Of a DNA stretch of 64,000 nucleotides, positions 25,365-33,473 are shown piece after piece (positions within the stretch are counted from its first letter, which is position 1; the number at the start of each line of letters is the position of its first letter). The notes beneath the pieces were generated by a model. The model was not told the DNA's origin. It saw only the letters and a program-made list of their open reading frames with translations, and made no database searches. Position numbers and translations under genes: made by a program. Where the stretch lies: positions 2,976,001 to 3,040,000 of the forward strand of contig NZ_CP053382.1 of assembly GCF_014931605.1 (NCBI RefSeq). Direction: 5' to 3'. Origin of the DNA: Halomonas sp. MCCC 1A13316 (GTDB lineage: Bacteria; Pseudomonadota; Gammaproteobacteria; Pseudomonadales; Halomonadaceae).

Positions 25365-26447
25365 ATGCCTGGATTCGATCAGAAGCAGCTACGCAAGGGC
25401 CGTGGCGCCACCTACAACCCCGACAACCGCTTCGCCCCTACCCAAAGCCAAACGGAGGACGATGGCTGGTGGCAGGAAGAGATGCCAACGCGGCTGGCCA
25501 CGATCGTCAGCGACGAGCAGGCGCGCAGCGCACTCTCCTGGAACGACTCGCCCGATCTTGCCTTCGACCGCTCGCTCAACCCTTACCGCGGCTGCGAGCA
25601 TGGCTGCATCTACTGCTATGCGCGGCCCAGCCACGCCTACTGGGACCTGTCGCCGGGCATCGACTTCGAGACCCGTCTGATCGCCCGTAGCGGCCTGGTC
25701 GATCGGCTACGCGACGAGTTTTGCAAGCGCAGCTACGTGTGCCGGCCCATCGCGCTTTCCGGCAACACCGACTGCTACCAGCCACTGGAAGCGGAGCGCG
25801 GCAGCACCCGAGAGATACTCGCCTTCCTGCTCGAGTGCCGCCATCCGGTTTCCCTCATCACCAAGAGTGCGCTGATCCTGCGTGACCTGGACCTGCTCTC
25901 CGAGCTGGCCCGCCATCGCCTGGCCAGGGTCTCGATCAGCCTCACCAGCCTGGACACCGAACTCAAGCGCAGCCTGGAGCCGCGCACCGCCTCCCCTGCC
26001 GCACGCCTGCGTACCATCGAGCAGTTGAGAAAAGCCGGTATACCGGTGGGGGTCATGGTCGCGCCGATCATCCCGGGCTTGACCGACCACGAGCTGGAGC
26101 GTCTGCTCGAGGCGGCCCGCGACGCCGGGGCGGAATCAGCCGGATGGACGTTGCTGCGCCTGCCGCACGAGGTGGCGCCGCTGTTCGAGGATTGGCTGCA
26201 GGCACACTACCCGGAGCGGGCCGGCAAAGTGATGAGCCTGGTGCGCCAGTGTCGCAGCGGCGCCGACTACGACAGCCGCTTCGGCAAGCGCATGCGCGGC
26301 GAGGGAATATTTGCCGAGCTCATCGCCCAGCGCTTCGACAAGGCCTGCCGCCGTCTGGGCCTCAACGACCCGGAAAAGCGCGAAGCGCGCCAGCTCGACA
26401 CCACGTCCTTCCGGCCACCCCGGGCTCAGGGCGACCTGTTCGCCTGA
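25365..26447 (+). CDS. PA0069-family radical SAM protein (SplB-like)
   Basis: 360 aa from the ATG at 25365 (MPGFDQKQLRKGRGATYNPD). Upstream in-frame codons overlap the promoter and LexA box and are rejected. The radical SAM cluster motif is RGCEHGCIYCYARPSHAYW (CxxxCxxC), and the family features SLNPYRGC, SGNTDCYQPLE and VAPIIPGLTDHELE follow. Relatives are annotated as SplB-like DNA-repair proteins, but their chemistry is not established. The LexA box strongly suggests DNA-damage induction; I recall the P. aeruginosa relative being in the SOS regulon. The C-terminus ends FRPPRAQGDLFA, family-like. Confidence 0.93.
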   Translation: MPGFDQKQLRKGRGATYNPDNRFAPTQSQTEDDGWWQEEMPTRLATIVSDEQARSALSWNDSPDLAFDRSLNPYRGCEHGCIYCYARPSHAYWDLSPGIDFETRLIARSGLVDRLRDEFCKRSYVCRPIALSGNTDCYQPLEAERGSTREILAFLLECRHPVSLITKSALILRDLDLLSELARHRLARVSISLTSLDTELKRSLEPRTASPAARLRTIEQLRKAGIPVGVMVAPIIPGLTDHELERLLEAARDAGAESAGWTLLRLPHEVAPLFEDWLQAHYPERAGKVMSLVRQCRSGADYDSRFGKRMRGEGIFAELIAQRFDKACRRLGLNDPEKREARQLDTTSFRPPRAQGDLFA

Positions 26448-26489
26448 GCCGGGCTGGCCACAACGGAAGGGAAGCTACCCGAGGGCGTG

Positions 26490-27176
26490 TCAGGAAAGGT
26501 GCCGCAGATCCTCGATAACGGTGCCGTTCTCCTGCACCTCGGCCTCGTGGCCTGCCTCGCGCCACGGCTCGTCCAGCGCCGCCTGGTACCACTGCTGCAT
26601 GGCGGGTAGCGCCAGTAGCCGTTCGACATATGCCATCGAGGGTTCACCGAGGTCGAGCGCGAAGCTCTGCACGCGGAACGCCACCGGGGCGAAGAAGGCA
26701 TCCACCGCAGTGAACGTATCCCCCGCCAGGAAAGGACCGCCGAAGCGCTCAAGGCCCTGCTGCCAGAGCTCGTCGAGGCGGGCCAGGTTGTGCGCCAGGG
26801 CGTCCGGTATCGCGTGCAACCGCACCCTGACCCCGCAGTTCATCGGGCACAGGCTGCGCAAAGGAGAAAAGCCGGCATGCATCTCGCTGTTGGCGCAGCG
26901 CGCCCAGGCGCGCGCCTCGTCAGCGGCAGGCCATACGCCGGCGTGACGCTCGGCCAGGTATTCGACGATCGCCAGCGACTCCCATACGACGCGTTCGCCG
27001 TCCTCCAGGCAGGGCACCAGTCCGGAAGGCGAGAATGAGCGAAACGCAGTCCAGTTCGATCCCGGCTCGAAGGGGGTCAGGCGCTCCTCGAACGGGATGT
27101 CCAACTGCCGCATCAGCACCCAGGGGCGTAGTGACCAGGAAGAGTAGTTCTTGTTAGCGATATGAAGGCGATACAT
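26490..27176 (-). CDS. Glutathione S-transferase family protein
   Basis: 228 aa from the ATG at 27176 (MYRLHIANKNYSSWSLRPWV). The thioredoxin-like N-terminal domain carries NYSSWSLRPWVLMRQL with the Ser-rich active-site region, then LVPCLEDGERVVWESLAIVE with the glutathione-binding E-S pair. The helical C-terminal domain follows (FLAGDTFTAVDAFFAPVAFR). The NKNYSSWSLR start is typical of a proteobacterial GST subgroup. It is convergent with the radical SAM gene. The substrate is unknown. Confidence 0.92.
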   Translation of the reverse strand: MYRLHIANKNYSSWSLRPWVLMRQLDIPFEERLTPFEPGSNWTAFRSFSPSGLVPCLEDGERVVWESLAIVEYLAERHAGVWPAADEARAWARCANSEMHAGFSPLRSLCPMNCGVRVRLHAIPDALAHNLARLDELWQQGLERFGGPFLAGDTFTAVDAFFAPVAFRVQSFALDLGEPSMAYVERLLALPAMQQWYQAALDEPWREAGHEAEVQENGTVIEDLRHLS

Positions 27177-27284
27177 GTTGGAACCCGTCGCATGGAAAAG
27201 AAAAGACAGCATAGCCTGCCAATATCTTTTCCTTCCAGGCGAGTCATTCGAAAACTGTGCCAGCGTTCGCAGCATGAGCCCAAT

Positions 27285-28280
27285 TCAAGGAATCAGCACC
27301 GCAGCCCCCGACAGCCTACCCTCGCGCAGGTCGGCCAACGCCTGGTTGGCCTGCTCCAACGGATAGGCGCGGGTCTCGGTGCGTATCGGCACCGTAGGCG
27401 CCAACGCCAGGAACTCCTCGCCATCCTGCCGGGTGAGATTGGCGACCGATTTAATGCTGCGTTCCTGCCACAACAGGCGATAGGGAAAAGCGGGGATGTC
27501 GGACATGTGAATACCGCCGGAGACGACTGTCCCACCCGGCCGCACCTGGGCCAGCGCCAGCGGGACCAGCTCTCCTACCGGCGCAAACAGCAGCGCGGCA
27601 TCGAGGGGCTCGGGCGGAGACTGGTCGGCATCACCGGCCCACACGGCGCCAAGTCGGCGGGCAAAGGCCTGGGCCGCGTCGTCACCCGGGCGAGTGAAGG
27701 CGTAGACACGCTGGCCGCACGCCACGGCGAGCTGCACGAGAATATGGGCTGCAGCACCGAAGCCATAGATCCCCAGACGTCTATTCTGCTCCCCACCGGC
27801 CAGACGCCAGGTTCGATAACCAATCAAACCGGCACACAGCAGCGGAGCCGTGGCCTGGGCATCTTCCGCCATCAAGGGAAAGCAGTAGCGGGCATCGGCT
27901 ACGCCGTATTCGGCATAGCCGCCATCAAGGGTATAGCCAGTAAATAGCGCGCGGACACAGAGATTCTCACGCCCGGCTTGGCAGGCCTCGCACTCGCCGC
28001 ATGTCCAGCCCAGCCAGGGAACGCCGATACGCATGCCCAGTGACAGGTGGGAGATGCCTTCCCCCAATTGGGTAACCTCAGCGACGATCTCGTGCCCCGG
28101 CACCAGTGGCAGGCTGGGCGACGGCAGCTCGCCATCTACCACATGCAGATCGGTGCGGCATACGCCACAGGCCAGGACGCGAAACTGCACCTGCCCCGTC
28201 CCGGGTAAGGGTCTGGGTACGAGATCCCATTTCAGCGGCTGGCCTGGAACATGCAGTCGCATGGCACGCATCTGGGACAT
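27285..28280 (-). CDS. Zinc-dependent alcohol dehydrogenase family protein
   Basis: 331 aa medium-chain dehydrogenase. Catalytic zinc ligands are in ACGVCRTDLHVVDGEL and LVPGHEIVAEV; the structural zinc lobe is present as CGECEACQAGRENLC. The nucleotide-binding turn is IYGFGAAAHILVQLAVACG. The arrangement resembles AdhA-type enzymes oxidising short alcohols to aldehydes with NAD(P). No cofactor specificity can be read with confidence. The gene stands 108 bp upstream of the GST gene on the same strand and 63 bp downstream of the DUF2797 gene, and it could be separately transcribed. Confidence 0.92.
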   Translation of the reverse strand: MSQMRAMRLHVPGQPLKWDLVPRPLPGTGQVQFRVLACGVCRTDLHVVDGELPSPSLPLVPGHEIVAEVTQLGEGISHLSLGMRIGVPWLGWTCGECEACQAGRENLCVRALFTGYTLDGGYAEYGVADARYCFPLMAEDAQATAPLLCAGLIGYRTWRLAGGEQNRRLGIYGFGAAAHILVQLAVACGQRVYAFTRPGDDAAQAFARRLGAVWAGDADQSPPEPLDAALLFAPVGELVPLALAQVRPGGTVVSGGIHMSDIPAFPYRLLWQERSIKSVANLTRQDGEEFLALAPTVPIRTETRAYPLEQANQALADLREGRLSGAAVLIP

Positions 28281-28343
28281 GACCGGCTCCTCTTGTTATA
28301 TACAAGGCTCAAGAGCCAGCATAACGCAGCCGAGCCAGCAGGA

Positions 28344-29222
28344 TCAGCTTACGACGACCTCGTAGCCGGTGAACTTACGCAGGTTGATCACCCCGGTATC
28401 GAGCATCAGGTACTGCCCCTTGAGGCCCAGCAGCGTACCGGCCACCTCGGGCTGCTTGTCGAAGTTATGCGAAACGATCTTGCGCGGGAACTCCAGCACC
28501 GGGTATTCGAAGCAGACCGGCGCCTCGTCCAATTCGCGAATGGTATCGGCGCCAAAACGCTCGCGCAGCTGGGCGATCCCACCCTCGAGCCGGGCCAGCA
28601 GCCGGTTTCGCTCCGCTGCCAGGTCGAGCGGTTCAACCTCACCCTTGAGCATGGCGCGCCAGTTGGTTCGGTCGGCGACCTCTTCCTTGAACAGCATTTC
28701 GACCAGGCCGGACTGCAGACGGGTTTCGACCACCAGGATCGGTAGCGCCTGGATTGCGCCCTGATCGAGCCAGCGCGTCGGTACCTGAGTCCCCCGCGTG
28801 ATGCCGACCTTGAGGCCGGAAGAGTTGGCCAGATAGACCACGTGCGGCTGGAAGCAGTGGCGCTCGGCCCACTCTGGCTCACGGCAGGTGCCGGCGTCGA
28901 AATGGCAGGTCTCGGGCTTGACGATGCAGGTATCGCACTGGGCCAGCTTCTTGAAGCAGGGGTAGCAGTAACCTTGGGCGAAGCTCTTCTTCGTCGCCCG
29001 GCCGCAATGGGTACAAGCGATCGCTCCGGTCCAGGTCAGCCGCAGGGACTGGCCGAGGCGCGTATTGAGGTCGAGCCGGTGCTCGCCGGCGCGCAGCGTG
29101 TATTTCACTGACCCACCCTGCTCGCCCGGCGCGATGGTCATCTTGCTCAGGCAGCCCTGCACCGAGGCAGCGGCTTCGATACGGTCGAATTCAGTCACGG
29201 CATACTCAGTCACGAGCGGCAT
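28344..29222 (-). CDS. DUF2797 domain-containing protein
   Basis: 292 aa. It has a cysteine-rich zinc-ribbon-like region at about residues 70-125 (CTHCGRATKKSFAQGYCYPC, then QCDTC, CHFDAGTC and ERHCF). A conserved core follows (VYLANSSGLKVGITRGTQVP and RWLDQGA), the latter resembling a GIY-YIG-like fold. DUF2797 proteins are widespread but uncharacterised, and no role is proposed. The start overlaps the end of yeaC by 17 bp. The ribosome-binding site is weak, so translational coupling is likely. Confidence 0.85.
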   Translation of the reverse strand: MPLVTEYAVTEFDRIEAAASVQGCLSKMTIAPGEQGGSVKYTLRAGEHRLDLNTRLGQSLRLTWTGAIACTHCGRATKKSFAQGYCYPCFKKLAQCDTCIVKPETCHFDAGTCREPEWAERHCFQPHVVYLANSSGLKVGITRGTQVPTRWLDQGAIQALPILVVETRLQSGLVEMLFKEEVADRTNWRAMLKGEVEPLDLAAERNRLLARLEGGIAQLRERFGADTIRELDEAPVCFEYPVLEFPRKIVSHNFDKQPEVAGTLLGLKGQYLMLDTGVINLRKFTGYEVVVS

Positions 29223-29490
29223 CCCGGGCTAACTCCGCCAACTCGGGCGGCACGTCGCTCCCATTGCTGGCGCTGCCGCAGGTACGCTGCTGCAAGTAAC
29301 CGACCCGCTGCTCTTCAGGCACATGGTTCTCGTGCTCGTAGCGAATCACCGCCTCGAGGCAGAGTTCGGTCTGCTCCGCGGTCAGCATACGGCCATCGGG
29401 CCATTTGCGCAGCGCCACCGCCTGCTTGAGGCTGTCGTAGATGGCCGGCGTCATCTGCCGGATCATGCGCTCGAAGGTCATATCGCTCAT
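29206..29490 (-). CDS. YeaC-family protein (DUF1315)
   Basis: 94 aa from the ATG at 29490 (MSDMTFERMIRQMTPAIYDS). The sequence ALRKWPDGRMLTAEQTELCL and the helical pattern are typical of YeaC (about 90 aa in E. coli). The function is unknown. The C-terminal tail is longer and serine/glycine rich (CGSASNGSDVPPE). It lies between the rhomboid protease (14 bp upstream) and the DUF2797 gene in one transcription direction. Confidence 0.85.
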   Translation of the reverse strand: MSDMTFERMIRQMTPAIYDSLKQAVALRKWPDGRMLTAEQTELCLEAVIRYEHENHVPEEQRVGYLQQRTCGSASNGSDVPPELAELARDAARD

Positions 29491-29504
29491 ACAAACTCTC
29501 TTGA

Positions 29505-30350
29505 TCAAAGGCGGCGGGCACGGCTCGAATAATACCACCCCAACAGCAGCCCCACGACCAACCCACCCAGGTGTGCCTCGTTGGCGACGTTGCCGAAACC
29601 GACCGCTTCAGCCATGTCGGTCATGGTGAAGACCATCCAGCCGAGCATGAACACCACCAGCATCTGCGGCACGAAGAAACCGCTACTCGGCACCCGGCGC
29701 GACATCAGCCAGACATAGCCGAGCAGGGCGAAGTCGACGCCCGACATGCCGCCGAACAGCGCGGTACCGGTGGCGTACTGGGCGAGGTTGGCGCCGATAC
29801 CCGCCCCCAGCAGAATCATCAGCATGCGCCCGCTGCCCTGCAGCGTCTCGACCTGGCGTCCGAAGTACCACAACCACATCATATTGAAGATCAGGTGCAT
29901 CCAACCGAAGTGCAGGAAGGCCGGCGACAAGAATCGCCACACCTGCCCCGAGGCCAGCACATCGGTCAGGTTACCGAAGGCCAGCCCGCCGCCAACGATG
30001 GCGACTGGCACGACGGTCAGCATGGCCACCACGATGTCGCCGAGCACGGACATCAGCGCAAACACCAGCAGCGAAATACCCAGCGCCGCGGCCGTGACGG
30101 GTGCCTGGCGCAGGGAAATAGCCAGTGAGGCACCGCTCACCGAACGCTGGCGGCGCTCCGGCATGATCCGCTCGCCGCGCTGCCAGCGCGTCAGTAGCCG
30201 TATCATCGCATCATGCTGAGCAGGGTCGGCGAGCCACAGCACCTGCCCCTCCGTCTCCTCAGTGAAGCGATGCCCGATTCGGTGAGCCCACAAGGCACGA
30301 CGCAGCTCGCTGGTGTCCGTGTCGTGGGGAAACAGCATGATTCGGTACAT
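29505..30350 (-). CDS. Rhomboid family intramembrane serine protease (GlpG-like)
   Basis: 281 aa from the ATG at 30350 (MYRIMLFPHDTDTSELRRAL). The N-terminal cytoplasmic domain (about 90 aa) resembles that of GlpG. The rhomboid core follows with FLHFGWMHLIFNMMWLWYFG, the catalytic serine in FGGMSGVDFALLGYVWLMS and the catalytic histidine in NEAHLGGLVVGLLLGW. Both dyad residues are present, so it should be active. It cleaves membrane-protein substrates within the inner membrane. The yeaC-like and DUF2797 genes follow closely downstream. Confidence 0.92.
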   Translation of the reverse strand: MYRIMLFPHDTDTSELRRALWAHRIGHRFTEETEGQVLWLADPAQHDAMIRLLTRWQRGERIMPERRQRSVSGASLAISLRQAPVTAAALGISLLVFALMSVLGDIVVAMLTVVPVAIVGGGLAFGNLTDVLASGQVWRFLSPAFLHFGWMHLIFNMMWLWYFGRQVETLQGSGRMLMILLGAGIGANLAQYATGTALFGGMSGVDFALLGYVWLMSRRVPSSGFFVPQMLVVFMLGWMVFTMTDMAEAVGFGNVANEAHLGGLVVGLLLGWYYSSRARRL

Positions 30351-30428
30351 GAAATCTTCCTGAACCAACCTTTTGAAAGCATCTTGCGCTGCAGCGGTGC
30401 TTTTCTCAAATTCGGCTCACGGCGCACA

Positions 30429-30459
30429 TAAAAAATCCGGCGGAAGGGGGCCGCCGGAT
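30429..30459 (-). terminator. Intrinsic terminator after the nadK-metallophosphoesterase operon
   Basis: On the minus strand ATCCGGCGG and CCGCCGGAT form a 9-bp stem (30451-30459 with 30435-30443) with a 7-nt loop, followed directly by a run of T. It separates the metallophosphoesterase gene from the rhomboid gene, which therefore starts from its own promoter. Confidence 0.85.
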
Positions 30460-30562
30460 AAGAGCAAGGGATCATTCAAGGGAACACCTATTAAGATGGG
30501 CATAGCGAAAGGAAGTTCAGGGCGACAGCAAAAAAATGTTGTAAAAGTTTGTAACGCCATGC

Positions 30563-31564
30563 TCAATCAAAATCGATTTCCCAAGGCCTCGGCCTGGCCG
30601 CCTCCTCTTGGGGCACCCGAACCCAGACGAAGTGATTGGCGTCGAGCCGTTTTTCGCCACTCCAGCGATAGGCCACCAGACGCCCGAACTTCACCGCGCT
30701 GTAGTCCAGGCAGGCGATATTGGCCGTCGGCAAGGCCGGAATGCCCTCGCACCAGTAGTGGCCGATGAACAGCGGCGACTGATCGAGACCGTAATACGGC
30801 AAACGTGCACGCTCGGCCGCTGTCAGCTCGCGTTCCTCCAGGTCGTCGGGCAGATTGTCGGGCTGGAAGATCACATCACCCCAGGTGCGTGGCTCTCGCG
30901 CCCAGAAATGCGCCCTGAAGCTGCGCCGGGTGAAACCATCCCCAGAGTGAATTTCCACGCCTGGCGGCAACGGTAGATGCACGCCGCGGGTCAGGCGATC
31001 GAAGATGCGATAGGCCAGCGTATCCGGCGCCACGGACTGCTGCAGGAAGGGTTCGTCGATGACGCCTCCGGGGCACTCGTGATTCAGCGCGTCGACCAGC
31101 GTCTGGTCCCAACAGGCGTGGACCACTCGAAACTCACCGAAGTCCAGATACAGCGGCATCTCCATGAACCAGGACAAAGTCTCGTCCCACTCGGCCGGGT
31201 GATCGCGGTACTGGTCGAGGGTCTCCTTGATGATGCGGTTGTGACGCGGCGAGTGCTCGCGCAGCCACTCGCGACCATGCTGGCGAGGCGCACGATGACA
31301 GTAGGCCAAGGCATTGTACTCATGGTTGCCCATGACGATATACGCCTCGCCCTCCTCCACCATGCGCCGGGCGATAGTGACCGCCAGGCGAATCCGCGGG
31401 CCGCGATCGATCAGATCTCCCAGAAACACGACCCGCCGCCGCGGATGCCGGTAGACGCCGCCACGCTGGTGATAGCCGAGCCGCTCCAGCAGAGCCGCCA
31501 GGGTCGCCCCGCAGCCATGCACGTCACCAATCAGGTCGTAGCCCTCTATCGCCGCCTGCCTCAC
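30563..31564 (-). CDS. Metallophosphoesterase family protein
   Basis: 333 aa. The calcineurin-like phosphoesterase motifs appear in order: IGDVHGCGATLAALLERLG, VVFLGDLIDRGPRI, YIVMGNHEYNALAY and PLFIGHYWCEGIPAL. The layout resembles ApaH/PrpE-type phosphatases of diadenosine polyphosphates or phosphoproteins, but the longer insert region prevents a firm substrate call. The ATG follows the nadK stop region by one base on the same strand (31564 versus 31566), so the two are cotranscribed. Confidence 0.88.
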   Translation of the reverse strand: MRQAAIEGYDLIGDVHGCGATLAALLERLGYHQRGGVYRHPRRRVVFLGDLIDRGPRIRLAVTIARRMVEEGEAYIVMGNHEYNALAYCHRAPRQHGREWLREHSPRHNRIIKETLDQYRDHPAEWDETLSWFMEMPLYLDFGEFRVVHACWDQTLVDALNHECPGGVIDEPFLQQSVAPDTLAYRIFDRLTRGVHLPLPPGVEIHSGDGFTRRSFRAHFWAREPRTWGDVIFQPDNLPDDLEERELTAAERARLPYYGLDQSPLFIGHYWCEGIPALPTANIACLDYSAVKFGRLVAYRWSGEKRLDANHFVWVRVPQEEAARPRPWEIDFD

Positions 31565-31565
31565 G

Positions 31566-32459
31566 TCAATCCCCCAGCCGATTGCTCCAGCCCAGCTTGC
31601 TGCGCAGGACCTCGTAAAAGTTATGACCGAGAGGATGTGCCAATTGCACCCGCTGAGGCTTGCGCTTCACCACCAGCACATCGTCGGGCTTGGCCACGGC
31701 ACGTGTCTGGCCGTCACAGCTGATATGGGGATAGGTCTGGTTAGTCTCGCCGATGTGAACGTGGATCTCGCTGGCGGCATCGATGACGATGGGCCGGCTC
31801 GACAAGGTATGGGGGAACATCGGTACCAGCTCGATCACGTCCAGCTTGGGATGCATGATCGAGCCGCCCCCGGACAGCGCATAGGCGGTGGAACCGGTGG
31901 GCGTGGCCATGATCAGGCCATCGCTGCGCTGGCTGCAGACGAACTGCTTGTCGATGAACAGTTCGAACTCGATCATGCGCACTGCCTTGCCCGGATGCAG
32001 CACTACCTCGTTCAGGGCATCGCCGCTGCCCACCAGAGTACCGTCGCGGTACAGCTCGGCATCGAGCAGGAAGCGTTCCTCGACTTCGTACTGGCCGGCG
32101 AGTACCTGACCGACGCGCTCCTCGATCTCGTCGGGCGAGATATCGGTGAGAAAGCCCAGCCGCCCCCGATTGACACCCAGCACCAGAGTGCCGCTGTGAC
32201 ACAGCGTGCGAGCGGCCCCGAGCAGGCTGCCATCGCCTCCCACCACGATGACGAGATCGCAAAGCTCGCCCAAGGTGCGCCGGCTGGCTTCGGGATGGCC
32301 ATGGTCGAGCAGCACGGTGGCGGTGCGGTCCTCGACGATGACATGTAAGCCACGCTCGTCGAGAAAGCGCAGCAGGCGCTTGAGGGTCTCGACCACCTTG
32401 GTACTGCCCAGGCGGCCGATCAGACCGATATTCTTGAACCCGCCGTGCTCTTTTTGCAT
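31566..32459 (-). CDS. nadK: NAD kinase
   Basis: 297 aa from the ATG at 32459 (MQKEHGGFKNIGLIGRLGST), preceded by a purine-rich AGAGGCCAGGG; an upstream ATG at 32489 lacks such a site. Length matches E. coli NadK (292 aa). Motifs: LVIVVGGDGSLLGAAR (the GGDG site), GVNRGRLGFLTDI, DGLIMATPTGSTAYALSGGG and PMFPHTLSSRPIV. It phosphorylates NAD to NADP with ATP. It is followed immediately by the metallophosphoesterase gene. Confidence 0.96.
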   Translation of the reverse strand: MQKEHGGFKNIGLIGRLGSTKVVETLKRLLRFLDERGLHVIVEDRTATVLLDHGHPEASRRTLGELCDLVIVVGGDGSLLGAARTLCHSGTLVLGVNRGRLGFLTDISPDEIEERVGQVLAGQYEVEERFLLDAELYRDGTLVGSGDALNEVVLHPGKAVRMIEFELFIDKQFVCSQRSDGLIMATPTGSTAYALSGGGSIMHPKLDVIELVPMFPHTLSSRPIVIDAASEIHVHIGETNQTYPHISCDGQTRAVAKPDDVLVVKRKPQRVQLAHPLGHNFYEVLRSKLGWSNRLGD

Positions 32460-32523
32460 GCCCTGGCCTCTCGGATCGTCGGCGCTCATTATGAAGGCTG
32501 GGTTCAGGGCGGGCAAACGCGAC

Positions 32524-33393
32524 TCACGCTGTGACTGGCGCCCGGCGACGCAGCCACCACTCGTTGAGTAACAGCGAACCGACGATGATTGCCCCTCCCA
32601 GAGCCAGCCGCACCAGATCGGCATCGCGGTTCCAGATCACCAGATTGACTGCGAGCCCGGCGGGGATCAGAGCGTTGTTCATGATCGCCAGCGCCCCGGC
32701 GTCGACCCGTGTAGCGCCCAGGTTCCAGAAGAAATAGCCGAGGCCCGATGCTACCAGGCCCAACCAGGCCAGCACGCCCCACTGCACACCGGTACTCGGC
32801 AACGCGGCGGGATTGCCTAGCAGGGCGAAGGCCGGCAACACCACAATCAAGGCGCCGAGGTAGAACCAGGCAAAGACGCTGTGGCGCGGCAGTTCGGCAG
32901 GCAGCGTCACGGAGAGCCGCCGATACCCCACCTGCCCCAGCGCAAAGCAGATGTTCGCCCCCTGTACCACCAGGAAACCGAGCCAGAAGCCGCTGTCGAG
33001 ACCATCGTAGCGAATCACTGCTGCGCCCAGCACTGCCAGGGCGGCGGTGAGCAGGTAGAACGGCGTGAAGCGGCCAAACAGGGCGTCGTCGAGCAGCGTC
33101 ACGTAGAGCGGCGTGAAGATGGTGAACAGCAGCACTTCCGGTACCGTCAGCAGCAGGAAGGACTGATAGAAAAAGATGTACATGATGCCCAGCTGCACGG
33201 CGCCCAGCCCCATCAGGGCGAGCCGCTGGCGCCCTACCAGCAACGAGGGTCGCAGGAACGGCAGGAACACCAGCGCCGCCAGCGAAACGCGCATGAGGAC
33301 TGCGAAGTAGCTATCTACCTGGCCGGCCAAGTAGACGCCGATCAGCGAGAACGAGAAGGCCCAGAGCGCGGTGACGCCGATGAGATAGCCCAC
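32524..33393 (-). CDS. EamA-family (DMT superfamily) transporter
   Basis: 289 aa with ten predicted membrane segments in two EamA repeats. The first repeat opens YLIGVTALWAFSFSLIGVYL, with VPEVLLFTIFTPLYVTLLDD at its end. The second ends LAIMNNALIPAGLAVNLVIW. The sequence is close to what is annotated as the carboxylate/amino acid/amine transporter group. The direction of transport and the substrate are not determined by sequence. It stands alone upstream of nadK on the same strand, 64 bp away. Confidence 0.85.
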   Translation of the reverse strand: MGYLIGVTALWAFSFSLIGVYLAGQVDSYFAVLMRVSLAALVFLPFLRPSLLVGRQRLALMGLGAVQLGIMYIFFYQSFLLLTVPEVLLFTIFTPLYVTLLDDALFGRFTPFYLLTAALAVLGAAVIRYDGLDSGFWLGFLVVQGANICFALGQVGYRRLSVTLPAELPRHSVFAWFYLGALIVVLPAFALLGNPAALPSTGVQWGVLAWLGLVASGLGYFFWNLGATRVDAGALAIMNNALIPAGLAVNLVIWNRDADLVRLALGGAIIVGSLLLNEWWLRRRAPVTA

Positions 33394-33473
33394 GGTTAAC
33401 CTCTTTGATCACGAAAGTTGACGGGCATTATACCGGCATGGCGCTCCGCTTCAACGCATCGATGCAGTGAAGC